Translations under genes and position numbers: made by a program | NCBI RefSeq assembly: GCF_026151205.1 | Contig: NC_087075.1 | Span: 7,646,858 to 7,710,857 of the forward strand | From: Bolinopsis microptera | Lineage: Eukaryota; Ctenophora; Tentaculata; Lobata; Bolinopsidae | Direction: 5' to 3' | DNA: 64,000 nucleotides | In this document: in pieces, positions 1-11,000 of the stretch | Numbering within the stretch: position 1 is the stretch's first letter | Layout of the letters: the number at the start of each line of letters is the position of its first letter | The notes under the pieces: generated by a model | The model's input: only the letters and a program-made list of their open reading frames with translations | Told to the model about the DNA's origin: nothing | Databases searched by the model: none

Positions 1-50
1 TTATGTACAATTATGACGGTCCATGATAATGGATTCATAATTTAATTTTA

Positions 51-130
51 ATCCTGTGTAATCCTGTGTAATCCTGTGTAATCCTGTGTAATCCTGTGTA
101 ATCCTGTGTAATCCTGTGTAATCCTGTGTA
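51..130. repeat. 10-bp tandem repeat, 8 copies
   Basis: Eight perfect head-to-tail copies of ATCCTGTGTA followed by a partial ATCC. It lies on the 3' side of the minus-strand LINE ORF that ends at 425, so it may be the simple-repeat tail of that element (inference), but the 295 bases between them are not clearly LINE sequence. Confidence 0.9.
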
Positions 131-424
131 ATCCACTCACATTCACATTCACAAGCATGGGAGCTCACCTGGTCCAATGATCGGGAAACGGAGAACAAGC
201 TCTGGATACGTCATAGTCACGTGACCTCAGGCTCACAATCACGTGACCTCAGACCCAATCAACTGGCCTGGTCAGCTCCCTGTCAGCTCCCTGTAATTAC
301 ATGATCTTGGAGTGACGTACGACATCAATGTCTGGAAAGCTGCAAATTTTTACATGCCAAAAACTTAATATTCTTAAGGAATTGTGCGAGATGACGTTAC
401 ATAGAGGCCGCAGAATTATGAGGA

Positions 425-1534
425 CTACCAGATCCTCATGGTGGAACCTAAGCGATCCGTGATATCACGACATGCCATATCTGATATCTGTCTATCCAGC
501 ACGAGTTTGTTAATCTCCTTGCTGTCGTCAAGCCCCGTGTCCTTCCGAAGGATGTCAATATATGTGAGGTGAGGTCTTCCCCTTCGACGATGTCCTTGAA
601 GGGGTTCCCAGAAGAGAAGTTGATGACTCAATAGTTCTTCATGTCTGGCTAAATGACCAGCGAGTCTCATCCTCCGTGCAGCTATCTTATCAGATGCTCT
701 GATGAGGTGTCCATACGATTTGGCGTTAGTCTGCCGCTCTTTCCAGTCAATGTTAAGTGCCATCCTCAGCATTCTCGTATAACATCCATCAATACGTTTT
801 GCGCGGGTCTGGCTGACAGTCCATGTTTCAGAGCCATATAGAAGGATGGACTCGACTGTAGCTAGGAACAGTCGTATCTTGAGATCTCTACGCATATCCG
901 ACTTCCATACAAGTTTCATCTGGTGACACGCTCTCCATGCCTTAGCTTTCCTCACTTCGAAGTCCTTCTCCGAACTCTTCATTCTACTACCCAAATATAC
1001 AAAGTCATCGACTTTCTCAATGTTCTTCCCACTCCCAGCAACCAGAGTCGGGTTATCATCATCTCTTATGTTGATTCCCATGTACTTAGTTTTCCCCTCG
1101 TTGAGGTGGAGTCCAACTGAGTTGGCCGCCAGTTCCAGACTCCTGAGGAAATCTTTTGCCTCCGCAACACTATCTGTTATAAGAGCAATGTCGTCAGCAA
1201 AGTCCGCATCAGTTACCTTGACAGCCGGATAACGACGGCTTCTTCTAGGGTGTAGAGTAAACCCAAAGTCCCTACCCTCTAGGGACACCCTCATAATGTA
1301 GTCAATTACGATTATGAATAGGTAAGGCGCCAAAGTGTCTCCCTGCATCACTCCTGCTAGAATGAAGAATGCTTCACTCAGACCATCCTCGGTAATCACA
1401 CGAGCAAATGTATCTGCATACATTCTTTGTATCAAGCCTACAATCTCCTTGGGAATTCCATATGCCAGGAGGATCTTCATGAGGAGTCCACGGTGCACGC
1501 TGTCGAATGCCTTCTTGAAATCAATGAAGAGCAT
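425..1534 (-). CDS. 5'-truncated non-LTR retrotransposon reverse transcriptase ORF
   Basis: The 369-residue ORF is the C-terminal two thirds of a LINE ORF2. It begins at the RT block DFKKAFDSVHR, followed by the GVMQGDTLAPYLF block and a catalytic FADD box (variant of YADD). The tail contains LYGSETW and a GHRRRGRP block, typical of the region after the RT thumb in RTE-like/endonuclease-type LINEs. No upstream endonuclease is present: reading frame is lost within about 20 bases of the first RT block, so this is a classic 5'-truncated insertion. The clade (RTE-like) is my judgement from motif style only. The copy has no internal stop over 369 codons, so it is fairly young. Confidence 0.85.
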   Translation of the reverse strand: MLFIDFKKAFDSVHRGLLMKILLAYGIPKEIVGLIQRMYADTFARVITEDGLSEAFFILAGVMQGDTLAPYLFIIVIDYIMRVSLEGRDFGFTLHPRRSRRYPAVKVTDADFADDIALITDSVAEAKDFLRSLELAANSVGLHLNEGKTKYMGINIRDDDNPTLVAGSGKNIEKVDDFVYLGSRMKSSEKDFEVRKAKAWRACHQMKLVWKSDMRRDLKIRLFLATVESILLYGSETWTVSQTRAKRIDGCYTRMLRMALNIDWKERQTNAKSYGHLIRASDKIAARRMRLAGHLARHEELLSHQLLFWEPLQGHRRRGRPHLTYIDILRKDTGLDDSKEINKLVLDRQISDMACRDITDRLGSTMRIW

Positions 1535-1557
1535 TACCGCGGTCAGATCTTTATCCC

Positions 1558-1613
1558 GGGCTCCCTCGAATACCCTTCTCAGGCCGGGCTCCCTCGAATA
1601 CCCTTCTCAGGCC
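1558..1613. repeat. 28-bp direct duplication at the LINE truncation point
   Basis: A 28-bp block starting GGGCTCCCTCGAATACCC occurs twice head to tail, exactly where LINE homology ends. It may be a truncation or template-switch scar. Confidence 0.85.
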
Positions 1614-2010
1614 AAGAATATTCCACATTTTACACTCAAATTACCCAAAAATCTGCCAGTATACTTTTATAGCATGACAAGAGATGACTTCCACACAATT
1701 TCAGATGTTTTCAGCAAAAAAAACCGTTCCGGAGATATTATATACAGTTTAATGAGCTAGGGTCCCAGCAGCACCAGAAGCTGCTAATAATATTATATGC
1801 GGAAATTTTTACATCGTGGGTTTCTCCGGCCGGAGCTGGTACTGGTACAACGTAGGTAGGTACATGCCCCCGACGATAATATTAACTCAATTTGACACAT
1901 ATTGCTATATTGTGACGTTTATAAAGCATGGCGCTAAATTGTCTAGTCTACGGATGATAATTGTACGGAACGCAATCACGTGGGAAAACTTCCAAATTTA
2001 AATTCATTCA
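1614..2010. other. No feature recognised
   Basis: No supported ORF, RNA gene or repeat is visible between the LINE and the SINE. Confidence 0.5.
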
Positions 2011-2390
2011 AGGCTTTTTGGCTCAGTTGGTTAATCCGCCTGGTAGTGGTATTGCTTGAGGTACCAGGTTCGATTCCCGACTCTGTCACTAGCCGTCGGG
2101 GTGAGCGTCGTCGACGCTCAGCTAAGGATCCTGAGTGGTCTATACTCTATGCAGCCCCCCGGTCCACTCAGCCAAATACTCGAGAAATCGGGTGTGAGGG
2201 TTAAATGAGGAGCTGCCCATTGCAGCAAAGTCTCGGGCGAAGAAATTATGGTACACACTACTTTAACCGTCACTGGCCTATTGTATAATTGAATCCTTCG
2301 GCTTCCTGTAATTGGCTGGTTACACACTTGTGTAACAATGTGGCTGTTGGAATGTCCGACGTAAAATAAGTGTTGAGATAAAAAAGGGAA
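2011..2390 (+). mobile_element. tRNA-derived SINE, copy 1
   Basis: The head carries a pol III A box (TGGCTCAGTTGG at about 2019) and a B box (GGTTCGATTCC at 2067-2077). The body from about 2096 is shared at high identity with the second copy at 39199-39550: it includes GTGAGCGTCGTCGACG, GCAGCCCCCCGG, AATCGGGTGTGAGGG and a 3' end GTAAAATAAGTG followed by GAGATAAAAAA. Recurrence of the same body behind a pol III promoter, with an A-rich 3' end, defines a SINE family. The head of this copy is not alignable with the head of the second copy outside the promoter boxes. Confidence 0.85.
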
Positions 2391-2440
2391 AGTGCACTGA
2401 GTGACAATCGGTGTCTCGTCTAAATTCACAGAGCAGTTCA

Positions 2441-2510
2441 TTATTTTTTCTTCTTTTTTTCTTCTTTTTTTCTTCTTTCTTTCTTCCTTTGTTCTTCTTT
2501 TTTTCTTGTT
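2441..2510. repeat. T-rich polypyrimidine microsatellite
   Basis: (CTTCTTTTTTT)-like run; the long ORFs that cross it are low-complexity artefacts. Confidence 0.85.
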
Positions 2511-3040
2511 TGGTTGTATCTCTATTGTCATCTATTTGCACTGTTTCCAATCAAAATCTGGTACTTTCAATCGCAGCGAATATCATTAACTTATTATGTC
2601 AAAAATTAGATTGTTCCAAGAAAACAGCATGGAAAACAATTGTCATATTATTCGAATTCTCTTACAATTATTCGAATAATCAAATATCATTAAACTTAAA
2701 TAACAGCTGTCTGCAGATTATTTAACGTAAACATTATCGAACAAAAGATGTCCTTTTGTGGTTGTGTTAAAAGTTACAGACTCTCGGGAATTCTAACACT
2801 AGAGAAGAATCGGTTTGGTTGGTAACCATTTAATTATACCCGGCGCCCGGTGAATCTGTTGGATAATCATTAACAGTTTAATAGTTATAGTTATAAGATT
2901 AAGAACAAAGCTGTACTACTAGATTAACAAAACTGTACTACTAAAATATAAACCAGCTTTGTGGGGGAAACATTTAGGATTCGGAGTAAAATATAAAATA
3001 TTTACATAAAATATATATGAAAATATGAAGCGGAGGCGAT
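2511..3040. other. AT-rich intergenic, nothing recognised
   Basis: No ORF with recognisable content or repeat structure was found. Confidence 0.5.
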
Positions 3041-3395
3041 TTGCTACGTTACACCTTTCACTCTTTAACCTTTAAACTTTTGTCTCAACTCCGACTGTAG
3101 TACATTTGCTACGTTGGTTTTGGTTTGGTATTGGTTTATAGCAGGGACAAAAGGATTTCGCGGCATGTACGAAATCGCGAAATTTCCCATTCTCCGCGAC
3201 AAATTTTATGTATAGTTTAATGTATAGCCTGATAAATTTCGCGGTACCGCGAAATTTGGCCAAAATAATCGCGAAATCCTTTTGTCCCTGGTTTATAGAG
3301 CTGCTCTTCATGGTTGTGGGACACAACTTTGCTACGTTACACCTCTTACTCTTTAACCTTTAAACGTTTATCTCAACTCCGACTGTAATACATTT
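3041..3395. repeat. Direct repeat pair flanking a MITE
   Basis: A segment of about 70 bp that begins GCTACGTTACACCT and runs through CTCAACTCCGACTGTA occurs at about 3041-3115 and again at about 3330-3395. The hAT-type MITE lies between the two copies. Confidence 0.75.
3142..3290. mobile_element. hAT-type MITE (149 bp)
   Basis: Terminal inverted repeats of 21 bp start CAGGGACAAAAGGATTTCGC. They are flanked by a perfect 8-bp target duplication, GTTTATAG, at 3134-3141 and 3291-3298. CAGGG termini plus an 8-bp duplication are hallmarks of the hAT superfamily. It is non-coding and therefore non-autonomous. Confidence 0.93.
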
Positions 3396-3700
3396 TCGAG
3401 TTGTTCTTCTCATATCATTTATTAATATTAATAGTCGACTGTTCACTGTTCAGCTCTTTAAGTTTATTCTTCTATTGTCAAGATGAACCCACCGTGCCCA
3501 TTAGTCGCTCATAAAGATCTGCTGCCAATTTGTATAAAACTAATAACTAGATATGGCATTTAAAACGTTAACTTAAACTAGTAAAAGGTTCGCCAATTCA
3601 ATCAAATCAAAAGTTATTATAAAGTTTTTATGATCGGCGTGGTTATATAAGAGACCACTTTACTATTCGCACATATTGTGTAATATGCTCATATTACATA

Positions 3701-3831
3701 TACTGCCGTTCCCTGAGATGTGAGAAAAGACAGTAAGTCAAATCGGTGTTATTTTGAGAAAATGTTGGTGGTACCAATATCTCAAAAGTTCGAAAAATGA
3801 AGTTACTGCCTTTTCTCAGGGAACGGCAGTA
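3701..3831. mobile_element. Small MITE (131 bp), possibly Tc1/mariner-like
   Basis: Inverted termini read TACTGCCGTTCCCTGAG at both ends, with TA at each edge. A 13-bp direct repeat GTAATATGCTCAT also occurs on both sides (3680-3692 and 3833-3845), so the exact target duplication is ambiguous. Confidence 0.75.
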
Positions 3832-3845
3832 AGTAATATGCTCAT

Positions 3846-5048
3846 GTCAATCATGTCTGTAAATTAGTGTCGGCACATCCTGCTTATAATCATAATTCCT
3901 AAACTAGACTTATCTCCTTTCAAAATCTGAAAGGGGGCCGATAAAGAAGTCGGTAGACTAAATACTTAAATATTCTGTTCTTGCTTCCTAAGTTATATAA
4001 GGTTTGGTATTGTTTCAAATTTGGTACCGATTTATTTCATTAACAATTATATCGGGGCTATTATATAGACACGTCACAAGGTTATAATAATCGTTACCTT
4101 TTTTAAGCGTGCAGCCAATTTAATATTTCAATTCAAGACTACAATTTACTGTTGCTATAACCGCGGTGTCTGCAGTTGCTGCTGCCAGCTGCTCCTGCTG
4201 CAAGTAACTGCACCTGCAAGTAATAATTATGGTAATTAATTAGTAATAATCAAGGTAATTAGTTACAATTTAACCAGGCCTTATAACGCAGTTTCACAAA
4301 CACCCATACTGTACTGTCACCAATCTCAGGGTCGCTTTATTCTGGCCGTCACTTTTACGCAACTGACGATGTGAGTGTGACTTTCCAATTTCCATACGTA
4401 AAGTGACTTTCCGTACGTAACGTGACACCCGGCGTTGGATTTAAACGTCTATTTAAACGTCCAATGCAATCTGACAATCGTGCAATGTTAAATGAGTCTA
4501 GTCCAGTACCGTTTACCATTTTTATCCTGATCAGTAATCACGTACCGTATAGCTGACTACCGAAATATAGCTGATTTCCTAACTATTTTATAGGAAATAT
4601 ACTTATAGCTGATTTCATAACTATTTAATAGGAAATATAGCTGAAGTATGCAGGAAATTCGTGCTCTGGATAATTTGATAGGAATATCACTCTTTGGAAT
4701 ATGTCTTGCAGGGTGAGTTTGAATTAGAGTATTTTGATATTCTTTGAATTTCTGACTGGAAATCATACATTCTGCAGAAAAACTATCGCCATCATTGATA
4801 TGTTTATCTAGATAAAATATTTTAAACTGATAATGGATAGCCTAAACTTTATTTAACAAAGGAGACTTTTGAACGATAGTTTTATCGACCGATAAAATTC
4901 CACCTTAAACAAATGAAAAAATGTTCATCCAAAACTTAAGTTCGTTCCAAACATAAAGACGTGAGTTAGAGTAAAACCATAGCCTGAAATAATAAACTAA
5001 AAGTAAGAGTAAGTCAGTGAAAGTTAGGGCTAAACTTTTTCTCACCAG
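3846..5048. other. Likely first-intron or 5' flank of the receptor gene; no exon found
   Basis: The receptor's first visible exon needs an upstream exon (N-terminus and start of TM1), but I could not identify one here. Only weak local repeats such as the paired TAGCTGATTTC blocks at 4568-4650 are visible. Confidence 0.4.
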
Positions 5049-8000
5049 GACTTTGGGAAATCTGTGGATGATAACTACAATACTACGTCGGGATGGAGAC
5101 AAGGTCCTCCAGTGCGTGCTCCTCTCGCAGCTCTCTACCACCGATCTCATGACCTGTCTCATTACAACCCCTCTCTCAGGTAAACGCTAGGAAATGTTAT
5201 TACAACCCCTCTCTCAGGTAAACGCTAAGAAATGTCATTACAACCCCTCTCTCAGGTAAACGCTAGGAAATGTTATTACAACCCCTCTCTCAGGTAAACG
5301 CTAGGAAATGTTATTACAACCCCTCTCTCAGGTAAACGCTAGGAAATGTTATTACAACCCCTCTCTCAGGTAAACGCTAGGAAATTTTATTACAACCCCT
5401 CTTTCAGGTAAACGCTAGGAAATGTTATTACAACCCCTCTCTCAGGTAAACGCTAGGAAATGTTATTACAACCCCTCTCTCAGGTAAACGCTAGGAAATG
5501 TTATTACAACCCCTCTCTCAGGTAAACGCTAGGAAATTTTATTACAACCCCTCTTTCAGGTAAACGCTAGGAAATGTTATTACAACCCCTCTCTCAGGTA
5601 AACGCTAGGAAATGTTATTACAACCCCTCTCTCAGGTAAACGCTAGGAAATGTTATTACAACCCCTCTCTCAGGTAAACGCTAGGAAATGTTATTACAAC
5701 CCCTCTCTCAGGTAAACGCTAAGAAATGTCATTACAACCCCTCTCTCAGGTAAACGCTAGGAAATGTTATTACAACCCCTCTCTCAGGTAAACGCTAGGA
5801 AATGTTATTACAACCCCTCTCTCAGGTAAACGCTAGGAAATGTTATTACAACCCCTCTCTCAGGTAAACGCTAGGAAATGTTATTACAACCCCTCTCTCA
5901 GGTAAACGCTAGGAAATTTTATTACAACCCCTCTCTCAGGTAAACGCTAGGAAATGTTATTACAACCCCTCTCTCAGGTAAACGCTAGGAAATGTTATTA
6001 CAACCCCTCTCTCAGGTAAACGCTAGGAAATGTTATTACAACCCCTCTCTCAGGTAAACGCTAGGAAATGTTATTACAACCCCTCTCTCAGGTAAACGCT
6101 AGGAAATGTTATTACAACCCCTCTCTCAGGTAAACGCTAGGAAATTTTATTACAACCCCTCTCTCAGGTAAACGCTAGGAAATGTTATTACAACCCCTCT
6201 CTCAGGTAAACGCTAGGAAATGTTATTTTCTGATCCATTCCAAACGCAAGGATATATTATTTCACTAGGAAACTGTCAAACCATAACCGTGATGTCTCAC
6301 TCTGAATGCTGACTTTCTTAGTTCTAACCATACATTTAAAGCCAGGTAAACGCTAGGAAATGTTATTACAACCCCTCTCTCAGGTAAACGCTAGGAAATT
6401 TTATTACAACCCCTCTCTCAGGTAAACGCTAGGAAATGTTATTACAACCCCTCTCTCAGGTAAACGCTAGGAAATGTTATTTTCTGATCCATTCCAAACG
6501 CAAGGATATATTATTTCACTAGGAAACTGTCAAACCATAACCGTGATGTCTCACTCTGAATGCTGACTTTCTTAGTTCTAACCATACATTTAAAGCCAGG
6601 AACAAATTCGGCCCATATTGATATTCCTTGAATAGTACGATACATACTAGTTAAAATTTGTTAATTACAAATTATACACGGATTTTCAGCGTATCATTTG
6701 CTAACAATCCCTGATTCCAGTCCTGCAGTTTCAATTTGACTTTCATCGACATTATATCTCCTCATTTTCAGCGTACGTGCTATTGAACAACAGAACAGAT
6801 ATGAAGCTTTCCCTGCTCCCTGCTAATATTCTGGGATTCCTCAGTACCTTGATGCCTATAATGTCACTCTACCTCATACTGGTGATATGTGTCGCTAGGA
6901 TGATCGGCATCGTCAAGCCCCTCAGATACAAATCTCTCATCACTTTTAGGGTATTACAACACTACAAATCTTTGACATTTATTGAAAATTATGTAATGTA
7001 ATGTGATGGAAATATTTTAAACGGGCATATCCTGTCCAAACCCAGGATGCACTACATGAAGAATTCGTTGTAACTTTGTTTGAAAAGCATTAATACATGT
7101 TTAAAACAAGGGGTAGTTAAAAAACAACGCTCAAGTCTTATCTTTCCGTAAACAAATAACAACTAAATATGAAAACTTCATTGTAGTTTCTGCCAATATA
7201 CAGTATACACTATACATCTACATATCTAAATGAATTTCTAGATTTTCATGACACTCAAAGGATTTCCATGGCACCTAAAGGATAAAATTCAGCGTATAAC
7301 GTATCTAACCCCATAAATTATCTAGTCCTCTATCTGTGACTAATCAGTGTGACCAATCAGTGTGACCAATCACTAATCAGTGTGACCAATCAGTGCGACC
7401 AATCAGTGTGACCAATCAGTGTGACCAATCAGTGTGACCAAACAGTGTGACCAATAAATTGTCAGCTAATTGATACTTCCTCAGCGTTTGTTGGTGGTCA
7501 GTATACTATCATGGGTAACCGCGTCAGTGTACTCAGCATTCCCCTTCTATTTCAGCAAACAATATGTCTTTCATGGGTTCGTAAACTTTTGCGTTTCTTT
7601 CTTTATTTTGATAGTCTTACTTTAAAACATATTTAACATTTATTTAAAACTTTAAAAGAAGGTTTAATAGAATAATAGGTGTGGAAGAGTTTGAGGAATT
7701 CAACACGTGACCATGTTTAGTTTGAAGAATTTAACACGTGACCATGTTTAGTTTGAAGAATTTAACACGTGACCATGTTTAGGGACACAGCATCCCTCAC
7801 ATTTTCAACATCACACCGGTTTATGGGAGTCAGTGAAGGGTATGCAAAGGTATGTTTAACATTAACAGGTCACTTTTACCTATGTTTAGTTATACTATCT
7901 ACATCGGGCGCATTTTCCCACTGAGCTAGAAGCAATGAATGCAAAAATAAAACCTGGTCGATATTATCACTACCGTTGTCAACTTCATAATTATCAAGTT

Positions 8001-11000
8001 GAGCACTTATCAGTTTGATCTGAGTTGAATCAAACAATTATCGATAGGACTAAATAACATTAACTATAAGTATACACTGTTAAATTAATAGTGTTAATCG
8101 AAGTACTTTCATGTTGGTTGACAATGAAATATATTTCATTGTTTTCTATCTTGAATTAGTATTTCAGCTGCTGACGGCAGTGCCTATAACAGTGATAGAC
8201 GTTCCTTTATTCTTAGTAGTAGCATTCCTCTCAGTAATTCTCTACAACCTCCGCAATAAAGGTAGACTTGTTAAACTGTCTTATTATTAAATTGTCACGC
8301 GTCACGTGTCAGTCACGTGTTATTTTTTATCTCTAAAGGAGCCACGTTGTTCGCTCCTTTACATTTCTCTGTCTGGACATTTTCTGAAGGCATTAAATAA
8401 TGCAACCATTAACGTGGTGCTGTGTTCTATTTTATATTATTCTACAAATTTATGCATTTTAAAACTTTGGACCAAACTTAAAAGCCCTCGACACAATGGC
8501 TACCATTTAATCGTACTCCGTAGAATTTTCCGAGGAATCTTCTAGAACATTCTTTAAGGTCAATCTCGATTCTCGAACTTAAAAGGCTTCCATTAAACCC
8601 TGACAAGTTCCTCTATAATATATAGACTCCTTTATAATATATATAATCCTTCTGATCGTTATATAATTATTCAGATAAAGGGTTTGTCAGAATGAACTAA
8701 GACGTAACTTCACGACAAATTTAACCAATCCCCAGTTGACAAATTGCAGCCTGCATGCGAACTAAGAAACTAACTGACTGACCGATAATACAGACTCAAC
8801 GCAGATTTATCTCCAAATTTATAAGTACTTGTCAGGAAGTTGAACTTTTGTGATCTTCCTAAGAACAACCGGCAATTTGATAATCTAGCTAGGCACACTT
8901 TGGGCACAGTTGGGGCACACCTGGGGCACAAAATAGAATTTCCTGGGGCACACTTGGGACAAAAAGCTCACCAAAAAAAGTCCCATTCTAGTGTAAAATA
9001 AGGTTGGGCACCAGAACAGTCCTCCCGGGGCGTACCGATGGTAAACTCTGCCTGCTCACAAAGGTACGGTAACGAAGTGGCGTACACTGGTAATTAAACT
9101 GTACAAGGGTACGATAGAGAAGTGTCGTACACGGTACTTAAGAAATACACGAGCACGATCTTGAAGTATCGTACGCGGTACTTAAAGAAATATACGGGTA
9201 CGATATCGAAGTCTCGTACACGAATACCTGCAAATCTCTAGCTCTCAAGCTCTGCAAATTCACTCTAACTCTTACAGGCTACTGAGTGCCGTATAACGTT
9301 AAAAGATCGAATGACTTGATCGAGTCCTAAGTTAGGTGAGAACAAAGGAAACAGGGTATTCGAATAATAAGTCTCGAAGGCAATATATTACTACTTGATC
9401 AATAAACCAAGACTAGCGACTCGAAAGCCACGCTACACTGTTCTCGGGAGCGGTAACTTTTACAACCTTACCGTTAAACAATCCTCCAAGAACTGCCGCT
9501 AACCAAGCAAAACCTACCAGCACTGGGTCACGTGACATCACATGGCGAACCACGTGACACCGCGCGGCCCAGTCTATCCAATAACCTAACTTAACTAGCT
9601 AACCTGACTAACACGTGCCTTCCTCCGCAAAACCATCCATAATCTATTCCACTAATCTAATCTAATCTTATACTAATTCTAACGGTTATTTAACACTAAT
9701 ACTAGAATATTCTAAATGATCTAAAAACTAAAAAGCCTAAGACCTGCTGCAAACAGCTTACTATATTATATTATATTACACTATATCCCCCGGGAAAATT
9801 TAATCGATTTCGTCAATATTTCCAGGAGGTATTGACAAATTCGACCAAATCCCCCCCTACCTACTAAAATATTAAATCCTACACCACTAAAAAATATAAA
9901 AAATTTAAAAAAATTTAAAAAAATGCACGTATAAACCCTCACGTGACTAACACTAACTCTAAAATCCCACGTGCTAACCTCACGTGTCCAATTCCATACA
10001 CAAACTGAAAAAAAAATGTACACTACACGTGTAAAACTTCATCTGATATTATAATAAATCCACGTGTTTCACGTCATACAAAATTAAACTTTCAAATATA
10101 TATACACACTTGCTACCCTCTAGTCTCTCCTTAATTGTCCTAACTGTCCTTTCTGATGTTAAAAACTGAGCTGATCGACGAAGATGATGTTGTCTCCTGC
10201 CCTCTCCACTATCTGTTGTTCCATCTCCACCAATTCTCTACTAGGTACTCCTCTAAGTATCAGCCCACCACTCCACTACTACTAACTTAACTAAAATGCT
10301 CAGTACGCGTTAGGTACTAACATACTTATCTAAAATGCTCAGTACGCTTTAGGTACTAACATACTTATCTAAAATGCTCAGTACGCTTTAGGTACTAACA
10401 TACTTATCTAAAATGCTCAGTACGCTTTAGGTACTAACATACTTATCTAAAATGCTCAGTACGCTTTAGGTACTAACATACTTATCTAAAATGCTCAGTA
10501 CGCTTTATGTACTAACATACTTATCTAAATTGCTCAGTACGCTTTAGGTACTAACATACTTATCTAAAATGCTCAGTACGCTTTAGGTACTAACATACTT
10601 ATCTAAAATGCTCAGTACGCTTTAGGTACTAACATACTTATCTAAAATGCTCAGTACGCTTTAGGTACTAACATACTTATCTAAAATGCTCAGTACGCTT
10701 TAGGTACTAACCTGCTAGTCACCTCAAACTGTCATATACATAGATATGAAGTCAATCATCTAGATTAAGACCTTATCGGCACAAGATAAAAAGTCAACTA
10801 AAGGCAAACCTAGGCATCAGGAGCGATGCTCTACCGGAACTAAGGTGACCCACACTCTACACTCTACTCTTCTCCACGGTTCAACAACTAACTCCACCTC
10901 TAGCAAACTCTCCACTCTCCGGGGTGGCAAGCCCTTCAAAATAAAAACCAGACATCACTCAACCATATCAACTGATATTAAGGACACCAGGCATACCCTA

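Noticed and set aside
2118-2531. 137-codon Lys-rich ORF
   Set aside because: Runs across the SINE body and a polypyrimidine microsatellite.
4140-4200. Possible upstream receptor exon (Ala/Ser/Cys-rich reading)
   Set aside because: It is not membrane-like in the right way and has no donor in the phase required.
5161-6480. CRISPR-like array
   Set aside because: Units are contiguous with no spacers, and the host is an animal genome; it is a minisatellite.
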